From Megaustenia siamemsis (Eukaryota; Mollusca; Gastropoda; Stylommatophora; Ariophantidae): a stretch of DNA of 64,000 nt. Shown here piece after piece: positions 24,581 to 35,818 of this stretch. The notes under the pieces are model-generated. The model was not told the DNA's origin, made no database searches, and worked only from the letters and a program-made list of their open reading frames with translations. The first letter of the stretch is position 1, and every line of letters begins with the position of its first letter. The translations under genes and the position numbers were made by a program. The DNA lies in assembly GCA_032433765.1 (NCBI GenBank), contig JAVIAB010000049.1:24300147-24364146 (forward strand), in the 5' to 3' direction.

Positions 24581-24895
24581 GAACTGGTTGGTCTCGAGGC
24601 AAGACGTTGGCCTTGAGACAGAGAGGTTGTCAGTTCAAATCCTGGCTGCATCAGTTTGGATTTTTTTATTTGTGATTTCTCTCTGCGGCAACCGCCCCTG
24701 GTCTCAGCAGCGAGGCCTGGCTTGAAACGTCAATTACTCATCAACAGAAAAAATATGAGTACCTCTGAAGTTATCTGCCTGTGTGGTGAGGGACCCCTGT
24801 GCACACGGCTGCCAGGGAAAAATGGATAAACATGCAGAATTCAGTTGGGTCTCTAGGGACTTCGCCAGAAGTGAAAGCTGGTAAACAATTTTTTT
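24581..24895 (+). mobile_element. SINE family S2, full-length copy
   Basis: Head ggaactggttggtctcgagg with box B GTTCAAATCC near 24632-24641. The body and the agtgaaagctggtaaac tail end in poly(T). Confidence 0.8.
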
Positions 24896-24934
24896 TTTTT
24901 TAAATGTACATGACATGCTAGATCTATGAAAACA

Positions 24935-25090
24935 TTTTATGTACAACTTTTTGTACAACTTTTTGTACAACCAGATCAAAATACAGTATGGAGAGAAAGC
25001 CCAGCTCATAAGCATAGACATGGATAGACTACTGGTGCAAGTGGAGACAGAGGACGTATACGAAGACATGAAAACCAGTCTGTATGACTT
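24935..25090 (+). pseudogene. Family B DNA polymerase fossil, motif C region (left half)
   Basis: The plus strand reads QIKIQYGEKAQLISIDMDRL, then LVQVETEDVYEDMKTSLYDF and SDYL. This corresponds to the palm region around motif C of mobile-element family B polymerases (pattern YG..A.L..DTDSL.....TDD.Y.DM....YD.S.Y). Here the catalytic DTDS is DMDR, so it is dead. The reading breaks into a tandem array at SDYL and appears to resume at 26070. This fragment differs from the polymerase of the palindromic element. Confidence 0.6.
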
Positions 25091-26095
25091 CTCAGATTAC
25101 CTCTATATGAATTCTCAGATTACCTCTCAGAGTACCTCTGTATGATATGAATTCTCAGATTACCTCTGTATGATATGAATTCTCAGATTACCTCTGTATG
25201 ATATGAATTCTCAGATTACCTCTGTATGATATGAATTCTCAGATTACCTCTGTATGATATGAATTCTCAGATTACCTCTATCGAATTCTCAGATTACCTC
25301 TGTATGATATGAATTCTCAGATTACCTCTATGGAATTCTCAGATTACCTCTGTATGATATGAATTCTCAGATTGCCTCTATGAATTCTCAGATTACCTCT
25401 GTATGATATGAATTCTCAGATTACTTCTGTATGATATGAATTCTCAGATTACCTCTATGAATACTCAGATTACCTCTATGAATTCTCAGATTACCTCTGT
25501 ACGAATTCTCATATTACCTCTGTGTGAATTCTCAAATTACCTGTGTGAATTCTCAGATTATCTCTGTGTGAATTCTCATAATACCTCTGTATGGATTTTC
25601 AGATTACCTCTGTGTGAATTCTCAAATTACCTCTGTATGGATTTTCAGATTACCTCTATGAATTCTCAGATTACCTGTGTATGAATTCTCAGATTACCTC
25701 TATGAATTCTCAGATTACCTGTGTATGAATTCTCAGATTATCTCTGTATGAATTCTCAGATTATCTCTATGAATTCTCAGATTACCTGTGTATGAATTCT
25801 CAGATTACCTCTATGAATTCTCAGATTATCTCTATGAATTCTCAGATTACCTGTGTATGAATTCTCAGATTACCTCTATGAATTCTCAGATTATCTCTGT
25901 ATGAATTCTCAGATTATCTCTATGAATTCTCAGATTACCTGTGTATGAATTCTCAGATTATCTCTATGAATTCTCAGATTACCTGTGTATGAATTCTCAG
26001 ATTACCTCTATGAATTCTCAGATTATCTCTGCATGAATTCTAAGACCACCTCTGCATGAATTCTAAGACTACCTCTGTATGACTTCTCAGATTAC
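25080..26095. repeat. Minisatellite of 21-28 bp units, about 43 copies
   Basis: Units of atgaattctcagattacctc with 1-8 extra bases (t, tgt, tgtatgat). Every typical unit has a GAATTC. Long (28-base) forms dominate the left and short forms the right. The unit translates as (E/N)FSDYLY-like peptide, the same residues found in the polymerase fossil on both sides. Confidence 0.95.
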
Positions 26096-26145
26096 CTAAA
26101 AGACCATAAATATTACAGCACAGAATTAAAAAAATGTGAGAAAAT
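26070..26145 (+). pseudogene. Family B DNA polymerase fossil (right half)
   Basis: Directly after the array the frame reads LYDFSDYLKDHKYYSTELKK. This continues the family pattern (YD.S.Y.KDH..YS...KK) left off at about 25090. The exon F donor lies about 50 bases further on. Confidence 0.55.
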
Positions 26146-26196
26146 TCAAAGACGAGTGCAACGACCACAACTAAATGTAGAGGAGAAAGTACTTAC

Positions 26197-26392
26197 CACT
26201 TGATGTAAAAATCAATCCTGTGACAAATTTTGTGTGGCCAGCCAGAGTGATGAGGATATCACCTGTAGGAAAGCTGATGACGTTGATGGTTTTGTCTGAA
26301 GCTGCAGACAGGAGAAGACTACCCTTGTTATCTAAGCACAGTTTATGGATCTGGCGCTCCTCACAAGTACAGCCACGAAACATTCTGCGCTC
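26197..26392 (-). CDS. WDR62/MAPKBP1-like WD40 gene, exon F
   Basis: Acceptor ctactttcttag ends at 26393 and a consensus donor gtaagt starts at 26196. The exon is 196 bases, entered in phase 0 and left with one base (G). It encodes ERRMFRGCTCEERQIHKLCL, a WD blade with SAASDKTINVISFPTGDILI, and the start of the next blade (LAGHTKFVTGLIFTSSG). Order and spacing match the family's SCSDK...GEC...GHSE segment. Both exon junctions are in phase with neighbours E and G. Confidence 0.92.
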
Positions 26393-26504
26393 CTAAGAAA
26401 GTAGAAACTTGTAGTTTCTAATCAAAATTAATATCTGATAACATGTGCATTTTTTTCTTCTTTATTTGTTATTAAGGTTCTGTTTCCTCTTCCTGAGTGT
26501 TTAG

Positions 26505-26840
26505 TTTCATCATCATCAAGCGCCATGCCTGCAGGCGTAGGTGATCATGTCACTCCACAACTTTTTATCTCGACGGTTATTTATCATTTCTGTTGTTGAG
26601 CTTCTGCCAAGCCATTGTCTTGAGCTGCCTGGTTTCTTTTCTCTTTTCTTCCCTCTATCTCTTCATCCCTCAATTTTCCCAGTTGTTACAATATACTCCA
26701 GCTGTTCTCTTCTCATTATATGGCTTAAAAATGATGATTGTTTCTTCCTAATATTGGATATTAGCCCGCTATTTGCTTTGTCCTCTTTCAGAATGTTTTC
26801 ATTACCCTTCTTAGGTGTCCATGGCATTCTCAACATTATT
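26505..26840 (-). mobile_element. LINE family A 3' end
   Basis: Minus-strand translation (26663-26878) includes MLRMPWTPKKGNENILKEDK and SNIRKKQSSFLSHIMRREQ. The 3' end is a catcatcatc-type tail at about 26509. Confidence 0.75.
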
Positions 26841-27200
26841 GTGAGGCTCAGTTTCTCAGTCTCAGTCAATCGCACCACACGATGATTTGCCTCTATAAAT
26901 GAAGTCAGAGATCGTGATCAAGTACCCAATAGTTTCTCTGTCAATTGTCTAACTTTGTTGCTCCAGTAATCGGTTGTTAGATCTCTGTACAGTTCACGTT
27001 TGAAGGACGTGTTCTGAAGTCTGTAGATTGGCTTGGCATTTATACCGTATAGTTACAGTCATTTACATTCTGTATTGGTATGTATACTGTATTGGTCTGT
27101 AGTGCCACGACCTGAGTCGGTGTGATCTTTTGTGTTTTCTTTAGGTTCAAGATGTGATCTTGTAGGAATTTATTATTTGACCTAGTCAGTCATGCATTTC
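26841..27200. other. No recognisable feature
   Basis: Intronic sequence without a supported element. Confidence 0.4.
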
Positions 27201-27213
27201 TATATATTCCTTT

Positions 27214-27540
27214 GGGGGACTGGTTGGTCTCGAGGCAGGCCACCGGCCTTGAGACAGAGAGGTTGTGGGTTCAAATCCTGGCTGCATCAGTCAGGATTTT
27301 TATTTATGATTTCTCTCTGTGGCAACCACCCCTGGTCTCAGCAGCAAGGCTCGGCTTGAAATGTCAATTACTCATCAACGGAAAAAACATGAGTACCTCT
27401 GAAGATGGAGTTATCTGCCTGTGTGGCGAGGGACCCCTGTGCACACGGCTGCCAGGGAAAAATGGATTAACACGCAAAATTCAGTTCCTAGTCTCTAGGG
27501 ACTTCATCAGACGTAAAAGCTGGCGAACGAAAAAAAAAAA
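27214..27540 (+). mobile_element. SINE family S2, full-length copy with target duplication
   Basis: The tRNA-like head (ggactggttggtctcgaggc, box B GGTTCAAATCC) is followed by the S2 body and an oligo(A) tail. Flanking direct repeats atattcctttg at about 27203-27213 and 27542-27552 are a good target-site duplication. Confidence 0.9.
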
Positions 27541-27699
27541 AATATTCCTTTGATTAGTGTTTTTGTTTCTTCATTAATACCTTTTGGGGAAAAAAAATTC
27601 TTTATGAGCACTCGCTTTTGACAGTTTGCCAGCCTCTTAATTTCTGGCTATATTACAATTGTCAGGTGTCCATTGCAGTGCCACTTTGTTGTAGGGAGC

Positions 27700-27845
27700 A
27701 CGCGGAGAGTAGGGGAATGAGGGAAAAAAAAGTATGGATTTGAATTGAAAAATTTCCCACAACTTATAGTGGGACTTAAACCTGGGACCTCCTGTCCAGA
27801 GGCCGATGTCTTACCTCTAGACCACCTAGTCCTGTACTACTCTGG
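27700..27845 (-). mobile_element. tRNA-derived SINE fragment, S4-like head
   Basis: On the minus strand the head reads GGTGGTCTAGAGGTAAGACA with a later CAGGTTTAAGTCCC. It resembles the head of the plus-strand SINE at 53365-53610. Confidence 0.6.
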
Positions 27846-28144
27846 TTGAGACTGCTCCTGTGAACCATCACTGGGCGGGGGCAATACCAGACCTCCATCC
27901 ACCCAGCTATCATTGATGATGGACCTGCTTATCAGGGATCCAAGATTATTGGGATTCAATTCCTTTGGGCTTTTGTCATTTTCTTGCCGGTACAACGTAA
28001 TGTTTCCCTCTCCCCTCTTGCGTCCCATTTGACTCACAATCATCTACTCGCTGGGAGCTTTTGGATCTTTGCCTCAGTTAAGTCTCGCTTTAATTTTATA
28101 CATATTTAGCTGATAATTTCCATATATTATCTATTTTTATCCTC

Positions 28145-28680
28145 CAATATTCAGAATGGCTCAGGCAAAAGCAGCTTTCCAAAAAATGAGGAAGATACTA
28201 TGCAATCCATTTTTGACAATAGAAACAAGAAAAAGAGTTCTTAAATGTTATGTAGAGCCAGTCTTAACATATGGATGCGAATCATGGACAATAGGACAAC
28301 AGACAAGAAAATCACTGGAGTCTGTGGAAATGTGGTTTTACAGAAGAATGTTGAAAGTACCATGGACAGCTAAGAAGAGTAATGAAGATGTTCTGAGAGA
28401 GGTCAAAGCAAAAAGAGAGTTAATTTCCAATATTAGGAAGAAACAATCATCATTTTTTGGCCATGTAATGAGAAGAGAACAACTGGAATATATTGTAACA
28501 ACTGGAAAAATTGAGGGACGAAGAGATAGAGGGAAGCAAAGAGAAAAATAACAGACAGCTTAAGAGAATGGCTTGGCAGAAGGTCAACAACAGAAATGAT
28601 AAATAGCTGCCGAGATCAAAAGTTGTAGAGAGACTTGATCACCTACGCCAGTAGGCCTGGTATTTGATGATGATGATAGA
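28145..28680 (+). mobile_element. LINE family A 3' end
   Basis: Translation from 28156 is open for 131 codons: MAQAKAAFQKMRKIL, CYVEPVLTYGCESWTIGQQ, RMLKVPWTAKKSNEDVLREV and FFGHVMRREQLEYIVTTGKI. This is the connection-to-C-terminus segment of an RTE-like reverse transcriptase. The tail is tatttgatgatgatgat. It is followed directly by polymerase-derived sequence (next entry). Confidence 0.85.
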
Positions 28681-28785
28681 TATTTTGAATTATTCTGAAC
28701 AAGCGCTGCGTATCGTTCTGAGAAGCACCAGTAGTTATAGTGAAACTCTCCATCTTTTACTGTACAAAAACCCATCGAAAGTTGT
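28681..28785 (+). pseudogene. DNA polymerase fragment attached to a LINE end
   Basis: Matches 45222-45320 of the palindromic element almost base for base. The LINE tail gatgatgataga leads into atatt.tgaatt.attctgaacaag; peptide SEQALRIVLRSTSSYSETLH. At about 28785 it switches to another family A LINE end (28785-28845, gttgtggagagacatgatca). Confidence 0.85.
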
Positions 28786-28845
28786 GGAGAGACATGATCA
28801 CCTACGCCACTAGGCCCGGTACTTGATGATGACAATAAGCAGTCA
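28785..28845 (+). mobile_element. Second, very short LINE family A 3' end
   Basis: gttgtggagagacatgatca, cctacgccactaggcccggt and the acttgatgatgac tail repeat the end of the copy just upstream. Confidence 0.75.
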
Positions 28846-29130
28846 GGTTTCCCCAATTTCTTTCACTGATAGAGAATTCCCTCAAGGAAGCCCTGCAAAC
28901 ATCCTTATATCTCAGCACTGGTCTGCCCTTTGACTATTTCTATCCCTAAGTTATAATAATAATTATAATTATTAATATATAATATTTGTTTGGGAATATG
29001 AATTTTTGCCATTCTTCTTACATGATCCAGTCAGCCTAAGTCTCCGACTCCTAAGTGTTGCCATGATGGATGAGATTTGTTGGTTTTAATGTTAGAACTG
29101 ACGTGTTGGCTCAACATGACAACAGGTCTC
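28846..29130. other. No recognisable gene
   Basis: AT-rich, with an (aat)-type stretch at about 28950-28985. Confidence 0.4.
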
Positions 29131-29134
29131 TTCT

Positions 29135-29855
29135 ATCTATCTATCTATTGACCTTTCGAGCCTTTGCCGGCCCATAGGGCGTAGATCAAGGTACACCTTC
29201 TCATATCTGAATTTTTGTTCTAGCAGTTTTCTTTTAAAGATATTTTATCAAATCTCGCCATTTGTCTCTGTTCTGTGCGAGCCGCTCTATCTCATTGAGG
29301 GAGCCGAATCCTGTTGCTCTTGCCTCTCTCATCAATGTTCTTCTCAGTGTCTCCCTGGGTCTTCCTCTTTTTCTCTTACCTGTTGTTTCCCATATGAGGG
29401 CCTGCTTTGCTATTCGGTTATTATCTCTTCTCATCACATGTCCAACATATGACCATCGTCTTTTCTTTATTACTGAAGATATTAGTGGTTGATTGGCGAT
29501 TTCTCTAATTTCCTCGTTTGTTTTGAATTCGTTCCACGCTATACCAAGTATTTTCCTTAGACATTTATTTACGAATGTGTTCAACTTTGTTTCTATATCT
29601 CTTGTTGTTTTCCAGCTTTCACACGCATACGTAAGGGTTGATAGTACATTTGATTTGAATAGCCTAAGTTAGATAAAGTGATTGATCTCTTCTAGTGGTT
29701 TGTTTTCCATGTATATTTTGTCATCTGTTGGAATTAAACTTTTCATGACTTTAGTCTTTTCATGACTGATCTCAAGCCCAATTTTGCTGGCTATTGCTGA
29801 TAGTTCATTTGTGTTTTCCTGCATCATTTTTATCTGACTGCTGATGAGGAGTCTC
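29135..29855 (-). mobile_element. LINE family B 3' end, long copy
   Basis: Minus-strand translation (29234-29584) is open for 116 codons: NKCLRKILGIAWNEFKTNEE, RRWSYVGHVMRRDNNRIAKQ, GKRKRGRPRETLRRTLMREA and LAQNRDKWRDLIKYL. Simple-repeat tail ctatctatctatctatt on the plus strand at about 29137-29152. Confidence 0.85.
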
Positions 29856-29983
29856 TTCTAGACAAATATAATAAATAAATTATGATGTGGAGAGTTAACA
29901 GAGTTCTGTTGTTAACAAAATTGTTGGTGATGGCAACAGATGAGAACAAGAATAAGAAATGGATAACTGTTATTGGGTTAAAC

Positions 29984-30173
29984 CTGAAGCATAACCAAGT
30001 CTAAAACTCTGATGTATCCATCCTGGCAACCAACAGAGATTTGCTTTGTAAACGAATCAACACAGATGTCCATTGGTGTAGACATAATAGTAGTACATTT
30101 ACTCAGCTGGAAGACTGGCATTCGTTTATTGCTGGCGTCACATATGACTGGTGCCGTACATACACTGAGACTC
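29984..30173 (-). CDS. WDR62/MAPKBP1-like WD40 gene, exon E
   Basis: A strong pyrimidine tract (gattttctctag) ends at 30174. The donor gtttaa at 29983 is weaker than consensus. The exon has 190 bases: its first base completes the split arginine codon from exon D and it ends in phase 0. It starts SLSVCTAPVICDASNKRM and ends with the blade VGCQDGYIRVLDLVMLQ, matching the GCQDRN.R.....SG segment of the family. The region between, likely a blade with poor strand consensus, is more divergent. Confidence 0.88.
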
Positions 30174-30284
30174 CTAGAGAAAATCAAAACACATTATTCT
30201 AAACATATTCAGAAAATAGAAATAATCTGTAACAAAACATCAATTGAATACATTCATAGAATGAGGAATTCATAAATCAAAACA

Positions 30285-30690
30285 CAACACAACGAGCTTT
30301 TAATAAATGTTGTGAGAATACCAGACACAATGGTCAACCATGAAAAATAGGATCGATGGAATATTAGAAGCATTAAGAAACATAACAGCAGCAGAGACGA
30401 ACAGAAGAGCGAAAGACTTCAAATTATATCTCCCCTTGACGCTGAACGGCAGAAGAAGTACTGGCCTTATTGAATAAAGCAAGCCCTCATATTGACACTG
30501 AGAAGAACATTGATGAATCGGCTCCCTCAATGAGATAGAACTGCTTGCACAGAACAGAGACAGATGGCGAGATTTGATAAAATATCTTTAAAAGAAAACT
30601 GCTAGAACAAAATTCATATAGGAGAAGGTGTATCTTGGTCTACGCCCTATGGGCCGGTTACGGCTCGAAAGGTCTAGATAGATTGAACCA
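30285..30690 (+). mobile_element. Composite: LINE family D tail followed by LINE family B tail
   Basis: 30285-30465 matches the family D end (acaacacaacgagctttt, ggaatattagaagcattaag, ttatatctccccttgacgct). 30470-30690 then matches the family B end (caagccctcatat, ggctccctcaatgagataga, ggtgtatcttggtctacgcc) with the caatagatag-type terminus decayed. Confidence 0.7.
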
Positions 30691-31000
30691 ATCTTCTATT
30701 TTTACCTTTCCATGACGAAGAGAAAAAAAAACAAGTTTAAAGTCACAGATGATAACCACAAAGATGTTTGTGGCAGTTTGTAGGGAAAACCTTTTATTCT
30801 TATTTCTCATTCTAGTTCAAAATTATTTTTAAAAATGATTTATTATTTATTGTTTTAAACACATATATGTGTGTGTTGTATGTTTGTTCCTGCTGAAGGC
30901 CTATTGAGCTGAAACGTTATAATTTGTGTTGTCCACTTACTACGTAAAGCTTTAACAATACCATTTTTTTTTTCATTTCTCCTTACTTTACTGCAGCTTT
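30691..31000. other. No recognisable feature
   Basis: Intronic sequence with no supported exon or element. Confidence 0.4.
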
Positions 31001-31004
31001 GCGT

Positions 31005-31210
31005 AGGGTTCGATCCCAACCGATAGCTTCCGGTTCACCCAACCTTTAATGGATACCAGTTTTTTTTCTGGGAAAGTAAAGTGGCACAGGCATAATACCG
31101 ACCACATTACCCCAAAAATCATGTGCTGAAGGTCTGTACAATTTATGGTCACTAACACCATATTCCCTATACGCCACTTGGCATGACTGGGGTACTTTAC
31201 TTTTATTTTT
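31005..31210 (+). mobile_element. SINE family S1, 5'-truncated
   Basis: Starts within box B (GGTTCGATCCC) and runs through the S1 body (gggaaagtaaagtggcacag, ccacattaccccaaaaatca) to the gggtactttactttt tail. Confidence 0.8.
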
Positions 31211-31790
31211 TTTACTGCAGCTTTGCATTTGTATGCATTTGTTTGCTTTGACCCTACAAAGATGTTGCTAGGATAGGTTCTTTGAGTGTATGGAAATCAA
31301 TACAGTTTGATTTATTCAGCTATTCTTAGTCATAGTTTTCTTAAAAGGTAAGTTGTCCTTACATGTTATGTATCAGCTAAACCTTTCATAAAGCTGTCAA
31401 TCCTAGCTGTTTAATTGAGATGTTAAATTCATTAGAAATCCTATCTTGAAAGTCATCAAATTCTGTGGTAATCATGCTTTTTAATTTGTTAGAAATGTAG
31501 CTATTTTTCTACATATGCTCTTTCTAGAATAGCTTAGCTCTTCAACTGTGCCAGCTAACATCACAAAACTGAAGCACATCTCCAAACTAACTGTCTTATT
31601 CCAACAACAAAAGTTGAAGTGACAGTGGATTTCTCTTCGAGATTTGCTCATGTGCACTGTTTTTATGGCATCCTTTAGTTGTGATACCCAAGGGCACAAT
31701 GCTTTCTCTGGTGGGATGTTTGGTGCTCATTTCATATTTTGTTATTAATTCTTCCTTCTTTAATTCTTCCTTCTTAAAGCTCTCCATGCG
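31211..31790. other. No recognisable gene
   Basis: Intronic sequence. An imperfect tandem ttaattcttccttc occurs near 31744-31772. Confidence 0.4.
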
Positions 31791-31794
31791 CAGT

Positions 31795-31970
31795 CTCTAG
31801 AGACAGGAACTGAACTTTGTGTGTTAATCCATTTTTCCCAGGCAGCCGTGTACACAGGGGTCCCTCGCCACACACACAGATAACTACGTCTTTAGTGGTA
31901 CTCATATTTTTTCCCGTCGATGAGTAATTGACGTTTCAAGCTGGGTCTCACTGCTGGGTTGCCGCAGATT
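31795..31970 (-). mobile_element. SINE family S2, truncated
   Basis: On the minus strand the body (caattactcatcgacgggaa, ggacccctgtgtacacggct) runs to the agtctctagagact region. Head and tail are missing. Confidence 0.75.
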
Positions 31971-32094
31971 GTTTCCTCCTTTATCTCTTCTTTAGGCTTG
32001 TGTTTACATTTAACCCAATTGTCTATTAATCTTTTAACCAGACTACGAAAATCCTGGCCACTGTCTTTTTTTCCCCTTTTTTAAATATTTTTTT

Positions 32095-32560
32095 TATTTA
32101 AAGATCTGTGCATTCTGACTAGGAATTTTGTGTTTAATGTGTATAGTTTAGTTTGTTTATTATTCAAGATGATGACTTTTTTCTATCTATCTATATTTCG
32201 TTCGCCTGAAGTATTGTCTATATTTGCAATGTCGTTTCCTGTATAAATGTTACTGTATTTTATAATTCTTGCAGTGGCCCATATAGTTTTGTCTGTAGTG
32301 TTGTATCTATGGGCCAATGGATTTTCCTCCGTCTGCTACATTCAGTGCAGTCTTGAAGTATGTGTTCAGCAGTCTGGGGCGCCTGTCCACATGTACATAT
32401 AGTTGAGGTGCCGATCTTGAATTTTTTATACATATGGCTATGGAGTCGATATGATTTTTTAAATCTGTACATTCTGACTAGAAATTTTGTGTTTAATGTG
32501 TATAGTTTGTTTGTTACATCAGATGATGACTTTTTTGACAAAACATAATTTTTCTTGCCT
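32095..32560 (-). mobile_element. LINE 3' end with Cys-His knuckle, partly duplicated
   Basis: Minus-strand translation (32260-32541) reads RLHSHMYKKFKIGTSTICTC, GQAPQTAEHILQDCTECSRR. This is the Cys-His region after RNase H in I-type LINEs, here upstream of a basic tail. A 60-base piece (cattctgactaggaattttg) is present twice, at 32112-32160 and 32470-32515. Confidence 0.65.
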
Positions 32561-32589
32561 TCCTGCTGTTTGACTGTCTAGCTGCTCAA

Positions 32590-32705
32590 TACCATTTTAT
32601 GTTTCTTTTCTTACTATACATTTAACCATTTTATGTTTCTTTTCTTACTTTACATTTAACCATTTTATGTTTGTTTTCTTACTTTACATTTAACCATTTT
32701 ATGCC
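32590..32705. repeat. Short tandem repeat, 34-bp unit, about 3.4 copies
   Basis: Units accattttatgtttcttttc plus ttactttacattta. Confidence 0.9.
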
Positions 32706-33225
32706 TCTAGCATCAAGAAGAAACAAAGCTTGTCAAATCATTGGACAGCTATCACCACTATTGTCCAACAAGGAGATAACTCTGGAGGCAAAACTGGCAC
32801 TCTAGAGTACAATCTTCATCCCAACGTTGTGCTATCAATGCCAGACCTGGACCCTAGATGCAAGAACAATAAGAAAAATAACATCTACAGAGATGAAATG
32901 TGTTAGACGAATGACAGGAAACAGCCTGAGAGATAAGATCAGAAATGAAGAATTGAGAAAAAAACTATCCCTGCAATAGAATACATAAAGAAACAACAGA
33001 TAAAATGGTTTGGCCACATGATAAGACACAAAAATCAAAATACAACACAACGAGCATTCATTAAATGTTGAGAGAACACAAGACCCAAGGGTTGACCATG
33101 AAAAAGATGGATTGATGGAATATTAGAAACACTAGAAAACATAACAGCAGCAGAGGCCAACAGAAGAGCAAAAGACAGCAAATTATATCTCCCCTTGACG
33201 CTAAAAGGTAAATAAGGAAGAAAAG
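32705..33225 (+). mobile_element. LINE family D 3' end
   Basis: Plus-strand counterpart of 8590-9290: caatcattggacagctatca, aatgccagacctggacccta, then ggaatattagaaacactaga and the ttatatctccccttgacgct end. Frames are broken. Confidence 0.7.
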
Positions 33226-33599
33226 AAGAAGAATAATGCCCTTTGTTTCAGGTCATGTTCTGGCCTTGTTAAACAAATGGGTCTATAACCAGACCCAGCT
33301 TCATCTGTTGTTCTCTACCATAAAGGCTGAGTTTGTTATTTCTGTAACTATTTTTAGCTTCCAGTTGTGTTAGTTGTTACCATATTCACTTCTACATACG
33401 CCAATCTCCAAACAAAATTGTAAATTTAATTGAGATTATTATGTTTTAGGGATAGTGGGTGGCCAAGTGGACCACGTGTCTTTATCTAAATAAAATGAAT
33501 TGGGGGCTTTAATCAAATTTGTTTATCTAAGTTAAAATTAAAACTTTGACCCAAACATTTTATAAAACTGCACTGGGTATATGGCCTTTATCCTCCAGC
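33226..33599. other. No recognisable feature
   Basis: Intronic sequence between a LINE and a minisatellite. Confidence 0.4.
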
Positions 33600-34560
33600 A
33601 CCAGGGGAAACACAGGCAGACCCCAGAAATGGGTTACAGGACATGTTATAGGACACCATGTTTGATATTAATGTTGACTGTCTTAGAGAGATACCCCAGA
33701 AATGAGTTACAGAAGTTATAGGCCATCATGTTTGATATTAATGTTGACTGTCTTAGAGAGATACCCCAGAAATGGGTTACAGGACATGTTATAGGACACC
33801 ATGTTTGATGTTAATGTTGACTGTCCTAGAGAGATACCCCAGAAATGGGTTACAGGACATGGTATAGGACACCATGTTTGATGTTAATGTTGACTGTCTT
33901 AGAGAGATACCCCAGAAATGGGTTACAGGACATGGTATAGGACACCATGTTTGATGTTAATGTTGACTGTCTTAGAGAGATACCCCAGAAATGGGTTACA
34001 GGACAAGTTATAGACCATCATGTTTGATATTAATGTTGACTGTCTTAGAGAGATACCCCAGAAATGGGTTACAGGACATGTTATAGGACACCATGTTTGA
34101 TGTTAATGTTGACTGTCCTAGAGAGATACCCCAGAAATGGGTTACAGGACATGGTATAGGACACCATGTTTGATGTTAATGTTGACTGTCTTAGAGAGAT
34201 ACCCCAGAAATGGGTTACAGGACATGGTATAGGACACCATGTTTGATGTTAATGTTGACTGTCTTAGAGAGATACCCCAGAAATGGGTTACAAGACAAGT
34301 TATAGACGATCATGTTTGATATTAATGTTGACTGTCCCAGAGAGATACCCCAGAAATGGGTTACAAGGCAAGTTATAGACCATCATGTTTGATGTTAATG
34401 TTGACTGTCTTAGAGAGATACCCCAGAAATGGGTTACAAGACAAGTTATAGACCATCACGTTTGATGTTAATGTTGACTGTCTTAGAGAGATACCCCAGA
34501 AATAGGTTACAAGGCAAGTTATAGACCATCATGTTTGATGTTAATGTTGAGTGGCCTAGT
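33600..34560. repeat. Minisatellite, about 73-bp unit, 13 copies
   Basis: Units containing gtttgatgttaatgttgact, gtcttagagagatacccca and gaaatgggttacaggaca. It ends about 20 bases from the donor of exon D. Confidence 0.95.
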
Positions 34561-34578
34561 CTAAATTAAATTACGCAC

Positions 34579-34752
34579 CTGTCTGCTGAGCATGAGATCA
34601 TACTGACTGAGCCAAACATCTCACAGAACGATACAACAGTGATAGATGAAGAGTGAATATTAAACGTTGTGATCAGCCTGAAGTCATTGTTGACATCCAT
34701 GACATGGATAAGTCTGTCCCGACTTCCACTTGCCAGTATTGTCCTACCTGAA
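34579..34752 (-). CDS. WDR62/MAPKBP1-like WD40 gene, exon D
   Basis: Acceptor cttgttgtttcag ends at 34753 and donor gtgcgt starts at 34578. The exon has 174 bases: its first base completes a serine codon split with exon C, and its last two bases begin an arginine codon finished by exon E. The peptide includes ILASGSRDRLIHVMDVNNDF, HSSSITVVSF and VSMISCSADR. The pairs SRDRLIHV and HSSSIT are the most diagnostic signature of the WDR62/MAPKBP1 family in this gene. Confidence 0.95.
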
Positions 34753-34847
34753 CTGAAACAACAAGTGTGTCAATGATTAGGTCTTGATAAATGCTGAAAC
34801 TAAACAAAGTCATTAGACTACAGCTAAATAATGTTAGGTATGTGAGA

Positions 34848-35085
34848 GGGGAACAGTGATAGCTCAGTGGTTAGTGAACTGGACTACAAAGGACAAGAGG
34901 TAGGGTTCGAACCCAAACAACAGCCTCTTTTTTCATGGGAAAGTAAAACGGCACAGGCGTAATACTAACCACATTACCCCAAAAATCATGCGCCGAAGGT
35001 CTGTAAAATTTATGGTCATTAACACCAAATTCCCTATACGCCACTTGGTGTGACGGGGGTACTTTCATTTTTTTTTTATGCATTT
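34848..35085 (+). mobile_element. SINE family S1, full length
   Basis: Head agtgatagctcagtggttag with box B GGTTCGAACCC near 34904-34914, then body and a gggggtactttcatttttt tail. Confidence 0.88.
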
Positions 35086-35087
35086 GA

Positions 35088-35347
35088 GAGCTGAAAAACA
35101 ACAAAAGACATAGAAACAAAGTTGAACACATATGAAAATAAATGTCTAAGGAAAATACTTGGTATAGCAGGGAAAAAATTCAAAATAAATGAGTCAATTA
35201 GAGAAATCGCCAATCAACCACTAATTTCATCAGTAACCATGAAAAGACGATGGGCATATGTTGGACATGTGATGAAAAGAGATAATAACAGAATAGCAAA
35301 GCAAGCCCTAAAGTTGGAAACAATAGGTAGAGGGAAAAGAGGCAGAC
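35088..35347 (+). mobile_element. LINE family B, left half of the copy hosting the palindromic element
   Basis: Open in frame at 35122-35346: NKCLRKILGIAGKKFKINES, SSVTMKRRWAYVGHVMKRDN and ALKLETIGRGKRGRQ, where the family continues RPRETL. It stops at ggcagac (35341-35347). The continuation is at 48846. Confidence 0.85.
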
Positions 35348-35818
35348 AGTAGCATAGCAGGGTCCATTTGATTAGTATTTGACCCATAAATTAACAAAGA
35401 TATATAGTGCGGCGCAGGGGAGTTAACCATGACCTCTCATGTTGACCTCTGTGCCGGTGCCCCCGGAAGTGACCTGTTTATGTCTGGTGTGTGCTGACTT
35501 TGGAGTTCTTCATGTACTGGATCGATAGTGATAGGTTAGTAGATTATACAACAGCAATGAAAAACAATAGCATGAAATATAAAACAGAAATCTAAAGATA
35601 TATCTTATTCTTTTATTATCTCAGTAGATATATAGCAGCTGCGGATATTATATAACATTACAAAAATATATAGTGCACTGAGTAAATATATAGTACAAGG
35701 ATAACATTTATTTATAGCATATGTAGTTGGGTGTCTGCTTAGCTCTATGTGATAAATGAATCATAAGGGGTGAAACTGTTAGAGATTGCTGGCTAGTCTA
35801 GACTGGTAGTGTAAAGAG

